Positions 7,209 through 15,328 of a stretch of DNA of 16,172 nucleotides are shown here, piece after piece. Within the stretch, counting starts at the first letter, position 1; every line of letters starts with the position of its first letter. Both the position numbers and the translations under genes were made by a program. This stretch comes from CALWRM01 sp050309765 (lineage in GTDB: Bacteria; Bacillota; Clostridia; Christensenellales; UBA1750): contig JBNRMU010000157.1 in the NCBI GenBank assembly GCA_050309765.1, positions 1-16,172 of the forward strand, written 5' to 3'. The notes under the pieces were generated by a model. The model did not search any database. It was not told the origin of the DNA and saw only the letters and a list, made by a program, of their open reading frames with translations.

Positions 7209-8969
7209 TCACTCCTTTCGACCGGTCTGGCTGTACCGGCCACGTCGCGTCAGTAAGGCGTTCAATCGCTCGCCTGTTTCCCTCTGCTGTTCCTTGGGTA
7301 GGGTGGGAAGTTCTTTGGTTAACTGCTCGATTTCTTGGTCGATCCAGTAGAGTTTTATATGGGAAATGCAATCCTTGATCTGGCGGCCCGTGTCCTCCTG
7401 GACGATGCTCTCGTCCTGGGCGAGCACCCGGGCCATGCGGGCGCGCAGCGCCTCGTCCTCCTCCAGGCCCATGCTGGCAACCAGCGCGTTCTTGCCGCCG
7501 GAGAGCAGCGTTTCGTACATTTTCCGGTACAGGTCGTCGCTAAACTCCTCGGGCTTTAAGCTATCCTCCGGTAGGCTGCCGCCAGAATACAGATACAAGA
7601 GGATGCGCCTTTGCGCCGCCACGTGCACCGGTTCCGGCTTATCTTGCCCGCGTGCTGGAGAAATATGCCTTTTTGGGGCAAGCTCCTGCGTTTTGTAGCT
7701 GCTGCCCAGCTGCAATCTCAGCGTTTCCAGCGAAAAGCCCGTTTCCAGGCTCAGGCGTTTTAAATAGCGTTCGATCTGCACGGGGTTTTCGCCCTTCAGG
7801 ATGGCAGCTGCCTCCTCCGCATACGCGGCCCGCTCTTCCTCGCGGGAAAGGTCGTGCGCCTGCATGGCCACGTTCAGACGGTACGCCGTGCTTTCGATAT
7901 TTTGAATCCCCAACAGGGCTTGTCCGCCGTGCTCGCGCACGTATTCGTCCGGGTCCTGTCCATCCGGCACCACGCACACGCGCACATCCGTGCCGATCTC
8001 GCGGAAGATACCGATGGCGCGCTGGATGGCGCGCTGGCCGGCCTCGTCACCGTCGTAGCAGACGACGATGTTCTCGTTGTAGCGCTTGATGAGGCGGGCC
8101 TGCTCGGGCGTAAGGGCCGTGCCCAGGGTGGCTATACAGCCGTCCACGCCGTGCTGGTACAGGGAGACCACATCCATGTAGCCCTCCACCAGCCGCAGGT
8201 AGGCAAATGCCTTCTTGCGCAGGAAATTAAGACCGTAGACATTTCTGCGCTTGTTGAATACGGGTGTGTCCGTGGAGTTCAAATACTTGGGCTGTCCATC
8301 CCCCAACACGCGGCCGCCGAAGGCGATCACCCGCCCGCGCGGGTCCATGATGGGAAACATCACGCGGTTCCGAAATACGTCGAAGGCGCGCCCGTCCCGC
8401 TCCATGGAAAGGTTGGCCCGCACAAGCTCCTGCGTCTCAAAACCCTTTTCGCGCAAATAGCGCGTGAGGCTTTCGCCGCCAGGCGCGGTACAGCCAAGGC
8501 CGAAACGGCGGATGACGTTGTCCGTCAGCCCTCTTTTGTGCAGATAGGCAAGGGCCGCCTGCCCCTCTGGCGTGTACAGCGTGCGGTTGAAAAAGCGTGC
8601 CGCCTCTACCAAGGCCTCGTACAGGCGTTCCTTCTCGCCGCGGGAGGCGGCGGAGGCATCCCGGCCCAGGTTCTGCGGCACAGGAAGGTTCGCGCGCTCG
8701 GCCAGCAGGCGCACGGCCTCGGTGAATTCCAAATGCTCCATCTCGCGGACGAAACGGATGGCGTCGCCGCCCGCGTGGCAGCCGAAGCAGTAATAGAACT
8801 GCTTCTCTCGGTCTACGCAAAAGGACGGCGTTTTTTCGCCGTGGAAAGGGCAAAGCCCCCAATACTTGGAGCCCTTTTTGTTGAGTGGGACATAAGAGGA
8901 TACGACCTCGACCAGATCCGTGCGGTCGCGCAGCTCCTCCAGGAAGCGATCCGAAAAGCTCCCGGCCAT
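7209..8969 (-). CDS. dnaG: DNA primase DnaG
   Basis: DnaG makes RNA primers at the replication fork. The 586-residue product has the normal length and three domains. The zinc-binding domain shows CPFH (Cys40, His43) and CFGC (Cys61, Cys64). The TOPRIM catalytic core shows VEGYMDVVSLYQHGV (Glu262) and YDGDEAG (Asp306, Asp308), with RVIAFGGRVLGDGQPKYLNS before it. The C-terminal part, after about 430, is the helicase-binding domain and ends QTGRKE. ATG 8969 is chosen because AAGGAG lies about eight bases upstream and MAGSFSDRFLEELRDRTDLVEVVSSYV matches the family N-terminus. The frame is open upstream to 9158, but that part overlaps dgt and does not resemble primase. rpoD follows within five bases. 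Confidence 0.97.
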   Translation of the reverse strand: MAGSFSDRFLEELRDRTDLVEVVSSYVPLNKKGSKYWGLCPFHGEKTPSFCVDREKQFYYCFGCHAGGDAIRFVREMEHLEFTEAVRLLAERANLPVPQNLGRDASAASRGEKERLYEALVEAARFFNRTLYTPEGQAALAYLHKRGLTDNVIRRFGLGCTAPGGESLTRYLREKGFETQELVRANLSMERDGRAFDVFRNRVMFPIMDPRGRVIAFGGRVLGDGQPKYLNSTDTPVFNKRRNVYGLNFLRKKAFAYLRLVEGYMDVVSLYQHGVDGCIATLGTALTPEQARLIKRYNENIVVCYDGDEAGQRAIQRAIGIFREIGTDVRVCVVPDGQDPDEYVREHGGQALLGIQNIESTAYRLNVAMQAHDLSREEERAAYAEEAAAILKGENPVQIERYLKRLSLETGFSLETLRLQLGSSYKTQELAPKRHISPARGQDKPEPVHVAAQRRILLYLYSGGSLPEDSLKPEEFSDDLYRKMYETLLSGGKNALVASMGLEEDEALRARMARVLAQDESIVQEDTGRQIKDCISHIKLYWIDQEIEQLTKELPTLPKEQQRETGERLNALLTRRGRYSQTGRKE

Positions 8970-8998
8970 GTCCCACGCTCCTTCATCAATGGCGGTCC

Positions 8999-9038
8999 AA
9001 AAAGCAGGCATGCGGCGGTATGCGATCTTTGCCGCATG
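8999..9038 (-). other. terminator-like or attenuator hairpin upstream of dnaG
   Basis: On the - strand, CATGCGGC (9031-9038) pairs perfectly with GCCGCATG (9009-9016) over a 14-base loop. Five bases (CCTGC) separate the stem from TTTTT (8999-9003). It sits in the 137-nt gap between dgt and dnaG. The spacing to the T-run is imperfect, so it may be a weak terminator, an attenuator, or only an RNA fold. A possible -35 (TTGACG, 9047-9052) precedes it but has no good -10, so I do not call a promoter. Confidence 0.45.
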
Positions 9039-9106
9039 TGTATATTCGTCAAAGTCCGATCGAATCCTTCTTAAAATGTATGTTTCTTTTTGGGTTGCCT
9101 GCGCCG

Positions 9107-10117
9107 TCAGCCCAGGATCAGCTTTTCCGTCTGGGGAACGAACAGGGCGGTGAAGCACTTGACGGCGTAGCGATCCGTCATGCAGGCGATGTAATCGGTC
9201 ACGCAGGTGTGCACATCTCCGCCCGTCGTATCCGGCCGAAACTCATCCGGCAAAAGTTCCACATGCTCTTGATAGTATTCGTACAGACAGCGCAGCATAC
9301 GCGCCGCCTTCTCCTCCTCCAGCTTTACGGAAGGGCGGGTGTAAACCTTGGCAAACATAAAGTCGCGCAGCTCCTCCGTGGCGCTGCCGATCCTTTCGGA
9401 CATTTCCACCACCGGCCTGTCGAGGCTCGTCTCCACCACGTCGCGGATCATGGTATCGATCCGTTTGCCGTGGCTTTCGCCCAGCACGGCCACCGGATCG
9501 CGGGGCAGCTCCTCCTCGCGCAGGGCGCCGGCGCGCAAGGCGTCGTCTATGTCGTGGTTGATATAGGCGATCCTGTCGGCAAGGGAGACGATGACCCCCT
9601 CCAGCGTGCAGGGCTTGCCGCTCTTTTTGTGGTTCAGGATACCGTCGCGCACTTCAAAGGTAAGGTTCAGTCCTTTGCCGTCGTTTTCCAGGTATTCCAC
9701 CACGCGCACAGACTGTTTTTCGTGCGAAAAGCCGTGGGGATTGAGCTCGTTCAGTATTCTTTCGCCCATGTGGCCAAAGGGCGTATGCCCTAGGTCGTGC
9801 CCCATGGCGATGGCCTCGCACAGGTCCTCGTTGAGGCGCAGCGCCCGGGCGATGGTGCGGGCGATTTGCGAGACTTCCAGCGTATGGGTAAGCCGCGTGC
9901 GGAAGTGGTCGCCCTCCGGGGTGATGAAACACTGCGTTTTATGCTTGAGCCGGCGGAAGGACTTGCAGTGGATGATCCGGTCGCGGTCGCGCTGGAATTC
10001 CGTACGTATGTCGCAGGGGACGATGGGCCTTTCCCGCCCGCGGCTTTCCGAAGAAAAGGCGGCGTAGGGCGCCAGCATCTGCTTTTCCAGTTCTTCCCAT
10101 CTTTGACGCGCTGTCAT
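9107..10117 (-). CDS. dgt: deoxyguanosinetriphosphate triphosphohydrolase-like HD protein
   Basis: A 336-residue HD-domain protein of the dGTPase family, which removes triphosphate from dNTPs and so influences nucleotide pools. Metal ligands are seen as His78 in RTRLTHTLEV, His107-Asp108 in GHDLGHTPFGH, and Asp181 in SLADRIAYINHDIDD. The lead-in CDIRTEFQRDRDRIIHCKSFRRLKHKTQ is typical of the group. The start is ATG 10117 because GGAGG lies seven bases upstream; a more distant in-frame ATG at 10165 has no site. In many clostridia this gene stands directly before dnaG and rpoD, as here. It matches the clostridial dGTPase-like subfamily and is shorter than E. coli Dgt. Substrate preference is inferred from the family only. 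Confidence 0.92.
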   Translation of the reverse strand: MTARQRWEELEKQMLAPYAAFSSESRGRERPIVPCDIRTEFQRDRDRIIHCKSFRRLKHKTQCFITPEGDHFRTRLTHTLEVSQIARTIARALRLNEDLCEAIAMGHDLGHTPFGHMGERILNELNPHGFSHEKQSVRVVEYLENDGKGLNLTFEVRDGILNHKKSGKPCTLEGVIVSLADRIAYINHDIDDALRAGALREEELPRDPVAVLGESHGKRIDTMIRDVVETSLDRPVVEMSERIGSATEELRDFMFAKVYTRPSVKLEEEKAARMLRCLYEYYQEHVELLPDEFRPDTTGGDVHTCVTDYIACMTDRYAVKCFTALFVPQTEKLILG

Positions 10118-10214
10118 CTCGTTCCCTCCAGAAAAGGTCGTAAAGCTTGCAAAATCGTCCTGCATCTATATTAATTCGCGCTCCTGCCCCCTGTTTCCTT
10201 CCCCTAAGCGGACA

Positions 10215-10250
10215 AGCAAAAGCGCCGGTCGCACAGAAGGCGGCCGGCGC
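10215..10250 (-). terminator. intrinsic terminator after CHAP-like gene
   Basis: On the - strand, GCGCCGG (10244-10250) pairs with CCGGCGC (10222-10228), with two more C-G pairs inside after a mismatch, followed by TTTTGCTT. It lies about 30 nt after the stop at 10281. The rest of the 163-nt gap to dgt holds no promoter of clear consensus, although TAATATAG near 10170 is AT-rich. Confidence 0.75.
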
Positions 10251-10280
10251 CGGGACATATTGATGTTTTGTCGGATTTGC

Positions 10281-10910
10281 CTATTCGCTCAGGCGGATGC
10301 GGCCGCGGATACGGCCGTCGATCGGCCGCGAAACCACGGCGGATACGTCGCCCACATCGCCCTCGGCGGCGGTCAGGCGGTTGTTCTCTTCATCCGTTTC
10401 CAGCACGACGCCCATGTGTCCGGACGGTTCGGCATACAGCACCAGATCACCGGGACGCAGGGTAAAGGCGGCATCTGTTCTTGAAAGGAACAGTCCCTTT
10501 TTCTTCGCCCAGGTCTCCCAATCGCCGCAGCGTGCGGGGGACAAGCCCTCCGCCGCGTCCGGGCTCTGGCGAAGCCCGCTCAGGCACAGGCAATGGTACA
10601 CAAAGGCGGCGCTCCACTCGCCCGCAAACGGCTCCGGCAGGCGCGACAGGATCGGCTGCAGACTACAGTCAAGGCCGCACACGCTCCCGTGGAAGCAGCG
10701 CAGGGCCTCGCGCCTTGCCACATCGCAAAGCGGTATCTTCTCTGTCGGCGCGGGTGCAGGCGCTGCGCTCTTCACGGACAAAGGCGCATTGGCGGCGTTT
10801 CTGAGGCGGCGCGCAAACACGATGATCCACACAAGCCCGCCAAGCACCACCACGCCCATGCCGACAGCCAGGCATTTGGCAAACAGCAGCAGGCGCGCGT
10901 CCATGCTCAT
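10281..10910 (-). CDS. membrane-anchored CHAP-like protein, probable catalytic Cys lost
   Basis: A 209-residue protein with one N-terminal membrane segment (about 8-33, followed by ARRLR) and an Ala/Pro-rich linker (43-60), so the remainder probably faces outward. The C-terminal part resembles a CHAP/NlpC-P60-type amidase fold: EWSAAFVYHCLCLSG (98-112), WETWAKKKGLF (131-141), LRPGDLVLY (151-159), GHMGVVLETD (164-173), and AAEGD (181-185). CHAP enzymes cut peptidoglycan amide bonds using Cys and His. The His (165) is present, but the position I would align with the nucleophile is Ser100 (WSAAF in place of WCAAF). ATG 10910 overlaps the preceding stop as ATGA; ATG 10904 has better spacing from AAGGTG. 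It may be inactive or a binding protein. Confidence 0.7.
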   Translation of the reverse strand: MSMDARLLLFAKCLAVGMGVVVLGGLVWIIVFARRLRNAANAPLSVKSAAPAPAPTEKIPLCDVARREALRCFHGSVCGLDCSLQPILSRLPEPFAGEWSAAFVYHCLCLSGLRQSPDAAEGLSPARCGDWETWAKKKGLFLSRTDAAFTLRPGDLVLYAEPSGHMGVVLETDEENNRLTAAEGDVGDVSAVVSRPIDGRIRGRIRLSE

Positions 10911-11917
10911 TGCACCTTGCCGGCACGCATCAGCTCATAATCCTTGAGCGCGGCCTCCAGCAGCGCGGGGGTGTTGAGCTGGTAGGGGCAGCGCGACACA
11001 CAGGTATTGCAGTGCAGGCAGTCCCTGATCTTTTCCATTTCCGGGGCAAACTCGTCGGAAAGGAAGCGTGCGGACGGCGAGCGGCGCAACAGCTGCGGCA
11101 TGCGCGCGCACAAATCGATCTGGATGCCCACCGGGCAGGGCTTGCAGTAGCCGCAGCCGCGGCAGAAATCGCCGGCCAGCTCCTCGCGGTCCTTCTGAAT
11201 GCGGGCCATCATGGCCTCGTCCAGCACGGGCGGGTTCTTTTCCAGGGCGATGACCTCTTCCAGCTCGCTTTCGCGCTGCATGCCCCAGATGGGCACCAGG
11301 TTGTCAAAGCGGCGCAGGAACGCCATGGACGGCGCTGCGGAGGTCAGCAGCCCGCCGGCCAGGGCCTTCATGGCGATCACGCCGATGTCCTTATCCTTGC
11401 ACATGCGGATAAAGTCGAGCTCCTCGTCCGAGGACAGGGCGGACAGGGGGAACTGGATGGTCTCATAGATGCCGGTTTCGGCCTCGGCCCTGGCCACGTC
11501 CAGGCGGTGCGCCGTCACGCCGATGTGGCGGATCATGCCCTGCTCCTTGGCGCGCTGCATGCAATTGACCATTTCGTCGTTCGGCACCTCGGCGGGGTTG
11601 TGGAACTGGTAGATATCCACATGGTCGGTCTTCATGCGTGTCAGGGACAGCTCCAGGTGCTTCCAGAACTGGTCGGGCGTCTTGGAGCCGGTCTTGGTGG
11701 CGATGTAGATCTGGTCGCGCACCTTGCTCAGTCCCATGCCGATCTTTTCCTCGGAATCGGTGTAGCCGTTTGCTGTGTCGAAAAAGTTGATGCCGCTTTC
11801 ATAGGCCTTGTACAAAAGCTGCGCGGCATCCTCCTTTGTAAGGCGCTGGATGGGCAGCGCGCCAAAGCCCGAACGGGTAACCATTAAGCCGGTTTTTCCC
11901 AAACGAATTTTTTCCAT
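10907..11917 (-). CDS. aldo/keto reductase with C-terminal dicluster ferredoxin domain
   Basis: A 336-residue fusion. The first 230 residues or so form an AKR barrel with the catalytic tetrad Asp47 and Tyr52 (FFDTANGYTDSE), Lys75 (ATKTG) and His106 (QFHNP), preceded by RLGKTGLMVTRSGFGALPIQ. The C-terminal part has two [4Fe-4S] motifs: Cys252, 255, 258, 261 (CRGCGYCKPCP) and Cys300, 303, 306, 310 (CLHCNTCVSRCP). Proteins of this type are common in anaerobes and may link NAD(P)H or ferredoxin to carbonyl reduction; the substrate is unknown. No signal peptide, so probably cytosolic. ATG 11917 has GGAGG seven bases upstream. It is the first gene of a two-gene unit with the CHAP-like gene, sharing an ATGA overlap. 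Confidence 0.92.
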   Translation of the reverse strand: MEKIRLGKTGLMVTRSGFGALPIQRLTKEDAAQLLYKAYESGINFFDTANGYTDSEEKIGMGLSKVRDQIYIATKTGSKTPDQFWKHLELSLTRMKTDHVDIYQFHNPAEVPNDEMVNCMQRAKEQGMIRHIGVTAHRLDVARAEAETGIYETIQFPLSALSSDEELDFIRMCKDKDIGVIAMKALAGGLLTSAAPSMAFLRRFDNLVPIWGMQRESELEEVIALEKNPPVLDEAMMARIQKDREELAGDFCRGCGYCKPCPVGIQIDLCARMPQLLRRSPSARFLSDEFAPEMEKIRDCLHCNTCVSRCPYQLNTPALLEAALKDYELMRAGKVQ

Positions 11918-11990
11918 TTGTCTTCCTCCTCTGCTATCCATGCTTTTGTGTTTGTTCCGCATACATGCCTGCGGCTATCCCTTTTTTATT

Positions 11991-12019
11991 ATTGTAACAA
12001 GCGCCGCGCCGCGCAACAA
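11991..12019 (-). promoter_or_regulatory. probable promoter for aldo/keto reductase unit
   Basis: On the - strand, TACAAT (11991-11996, 5/6) lies 17 bases after TTGTTG (12014-12019, only 3/6). Transcription would begin near 11984, giving a leader of about 67 nt. The leader contains a small hairpin, CCGCA (11970-11974) with TGCGG (11957-11961). The -10 is convincing, the -35 weak. Confidence 0.5.
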
Positions 12020-12080
12020 GTTAAATCGCTTGCCATCCGTCTGTTTTTGCTTGGCAGGGGCGGCTTGCGGCAAGCATCAA

Positions 12081-12110
12081 TTGACAAAAATACTACCATC
12101 ATGTTATCAT
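12081..12110 (+). promoter_or_regulatory. sigma-A promoter for glgBCD
   Basis: A perfect TTGACA (12081-12086) is followed after 18 bases by TATCAT (12105-12110, 5/6). The start would be near 12117, giving a leader of about 57 nt before glgB. A short inverted repeat, GCTTG-CGG-CAAGC (12063-12075), stands just upstream of the -35; nothing shows that it is an operator. No convincing catabolite-responsive (CcpA-type) element is seen. Confidence 0.75.
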
Positions 12111-12173
12111 ATCGTTAAGAAATAAATCTCTTTTCAAACCCCTTCCCCATCCGATACGGAAAGGAGAACGCGC

Positions 12174-14117
12174 TTGAACAAGCAACGGTTGATCCACTTC
12201 CAGTCTGCGGATTGCATCGACGCCTACAAGGAATTGGGCAGCCATGCCTATGGCGACGGCTATCGCTTTGCCGTGTGGGCGCCTCGGGCGCAGCGTGTGA
12301 GCGTGGTCGGCGATTTCAACGGCTGGAATGCGGACAAAAACCCCATGAAGCTCAAAGACGGCGGCATCTGGGAAACCACCGTGAAGGAGCTTGCCGAGTT
12401 CTCCTCCTACAAATATGCGATCCTGGGCGATAACGGCCTTGTGCTCAAATCCGACCCTTATGCCTTCCATTTTGAAACGCGGCCCGGCACCGCCTCCAAA
12501 ACGCTGGATACGCGCCGCCGCTACCGCTGGAAGGACGGCGCTTGGATGAAAAAGCGCGCCCAGACGAACCTCTACAAAACCCCCATGAGCATCTACGAGC
12601 TGCACCTGGGCTCCTGGCGCCTGGACGAAGAAGGGCGTCTGTACACCTATGAGCGCATGGCCGACGAGCTGGTACCCTATGTAAAGGACATGGGCTTTAC
12701 CCACGTGCAGCTGCTGCCCGTGATGGAGCATCCGCTGGACCTTTCCTGGGGCTATCAGGTAACGGGCTTTTTCGCCGCCAATTCGCGCTTCGGCACGCCG
12801 GACGGGCTTAAGATGCTCATCGACCGCTTCCATCAGGCAGGCATCGGCGTGCTGCTGGACTGGGTGCCGGCGCACTTCCCCAAGGATGAGTTTTCCCTGC
12901 GCTTGTTCGACGGCCAGCCTCTATACGAGAGCGCCGATCCCACCCGCGCCGAGAACCGCTCCTGGGGCACCTGCATGTTCGACGTCGGCCGGCCGGAGGT
13001 TTCTTCCTTCCTTTTGTCCAGCGCCATGTTCTGGCTCAAGGAGTTCCATGCCGACGGCCTGCGCGTGGACGCCGTTTCCTACATGCTGTATCTGGATTAC
13101 GACCACGAGCCGGGCACCTGGCATCCCAACAGCTACGGTGACAACCGTAACCTGGAATCCATCGCCTTCTTCCACAAGCTCAACCGCCTGGTCTATCAGG
13201 AAGTGCCCGGCGTGTGCACCATCGCCGAAGAGGCCACCGCCTTTGACGGCGTGACGCGGCCCGTGCACGAGGGCGGCCTGGGCTTTGGCTTCAAGTGGAA
13301 CATGGGCTGGATGCACGACACCCTGGATTATATGGAGTTGGACTCCGTTTACCGCAAATACCACCACGACAAGCTCACGTTTTCGCTGATGTATGCCTTC
13401 AGCGAAAACTACATACTGCCCTTCTCGCACGACGAGGTGGTGCACGGCAAGCATTCGCTGCTGGACAAAATGCCCGGGGGCATCTGGCAAAAGTTCGCTT
13501 CCCTGCGCCTTGCGCTCGGCTATATGTACGCCCACCCCGGCAAAAAGCTGCTGTTCATGGGCGGGGAATTCGGCCAGTTCATCGAATGGAAGGAGCTGGA
13601 ACAGCTCGACTGGTTCCTGCTTTTGTATGAACGCCACCCCCAGATGCAGAAATATACCGCGGCGCTCAACCGCTTTTATACCTCCTGTCCGGCGCTGTTT
13701 GAGATCGACCGCTCCTGGGACGGCTTTGCCTGGTGCAACAGCGACGACAACGAGCATTCCATCCTCTCCTTCATGCGTACCGATGAAGGGGGCAACCGGC
13801 TTTTGTGCGTGTTCAATTTCACGCCCGTGCCACACGAGGGCTACCGCATCGGCGTGCCCGTGAGCGGCACGTTTTCAGAGGTTTTCAACTCCGACGATCC
13901 GGCCTTCGACGGCACCGGCGACTGGCATCTGTCCGCGCCCGCGCGCACGCTGCACATTCCCTGGAACGGCCAGCCTGTTTCCGTGTGTCTCAACCTGCCG
14001 CCGCTTGGCTGCGTGTTTTATCGATTTTCGCCATATCGCGGATTCCATCCGCGCACAAGACATAAACCAGCTGTGTCCACACAAAGTGAACCGACTGCTT
14101 TTAAGAAAGAAGGGTAA
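12174..14117 (+). CDS. glgB: 1,4-alpha-glucan branching enzyme
   Basis: GlgB cuts alpha-1,4 chains and rejoins them as alpha-1,6 branches in glycogen. The 647-residue product has an N-terminal CBM48 domain (YRFAVWAPRAQRVSVVGDFNGWN, 30-52), then a GH13 barrel with YELHLGSW (141-148), DWVPAHFPKDEF (229-240), DGLRVDAVSYMLYLDY (294-309, nucleophile Asp299), AEEATAF (acid/base Glu352) and LPFSHDEVVHGKHSLLDKMPG (415-435, Asp420). A C-terminal beta domain follows. The start is TTG 12174, with AAGGAG seven bases upstream; no ATG fits. The last 30 residues or so (from about 616) pass the usual end of the family, and their codons differ from the rest. It leads glgB-glgC-glgD; glgC begins six bases after the stop. 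Confidence 0.96.
   Translation: MNKQRLIHFQSADCIDAYKELGSHAYGDGYRFAVWAPRAQRVSVVGDFNGWNADKNPMKLKDGGIWETTVKELAEFSSYKYAILGDNGLVLKSDPYAFHFETRPGTASKTLDTRRRYRWKDGAWMKKRAQTNLYKTPMSIYELHLGSWRLDEEGRLYTYERMADELVPYVKDMGFTHVQLLPVMEHPLDLSWGYQVTGFFAANSRFGTPDGLKMLIDRFHQAGIGVLLDWVPAHFPKDEFSLRLFDGQPLYESADPTRAENRSWGTCMFDVGRPEVSSFLLSSAMFWLKEFHADGLRVDAVSYMLYLDYDHEPGTWHPNSYGDNRNLESIAFFHKLNRLVYQEVPGVCTIAEEATAFDGVTRPVHEGGLGFGFKWNMGWMHDTLDYMELDSVYRKYHHDKLTFSLMYAFSENYILPFSHDEVVHGKHSLLDKMPGGIWQKFASLRLALGYMYAHPGKKLLFMGGEFGQFIEWKELEQLDWFLLLYERHPQMQKYTAALNRFYTSCPALFEIDRSWDGFAWCNSDDNEHSILSFMRTDEGGNRLLCVFNFTPVPHEGYRIGVPVSGTFSEVFNSDDPAFDGTGDWHLSAPARTLHIPWNGQPVSVCLNLPPLGCVFYRFSPYRGFHPRTRHKPAVSTQSEPTAFKKEG
14037..14053 (+). other. 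perfect hairpin within the 3' end of glgB
   Basis: CGCGGA (14037-14042) and TCCGCG (14048-14053) can pair around TTCCA. A second inverted repeat, TGTG with CACA, follows near 14072-14082. Both lie in the unusual C-terminal tail of glgB, 70 nt upstream of glgC. They could be RNA folds kept from a former spacer. There is no T-run, so it is not an intrinsic terminator. Confidence 0.5.
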
Positions 14118-14123
14118 AGCTCC

Positions 14124-15314
<1,191 letters not shown>

Positions 15315-15328
15315 GGGGGATGCAACAA

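Noticed and set aside
9023..9052. Promoter upstream of dnaG (TTGACG at 9047-9052)
   Set aside because: The -35 is good, but no hexamer at 16-18 bases matches the -10 beyond about 3/6.
7854..9074. Long + strand frame (406 codons) opposite dnaG
   Set aside because: A shadow typical of GC-rich coding sequence: no ribosome site, low-complexity composition, no recognisable motif, while dnaG on the other strand is certain.
10910..11887. Long + strand frame (325 codons) opposite the aldo/keto reductase
   Set aside because: Antisense shadow: no start signal or motif, and the opposite strand has a full AKR with all catalytic residues.
12063..12075. Inverted repeat GCTTG-CGG-CAAGC upstream of the glgB promoter
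   Set aside because: Five-base arms occur often by chance at this GC content; no second copy or known operator match is seen.
12117..12173. Possible catabolite-responsive element in the glgB leader
   Set aside because: I looked for the CcpA-type palindrome and found only the weak TTCC...GGAA arrangement.
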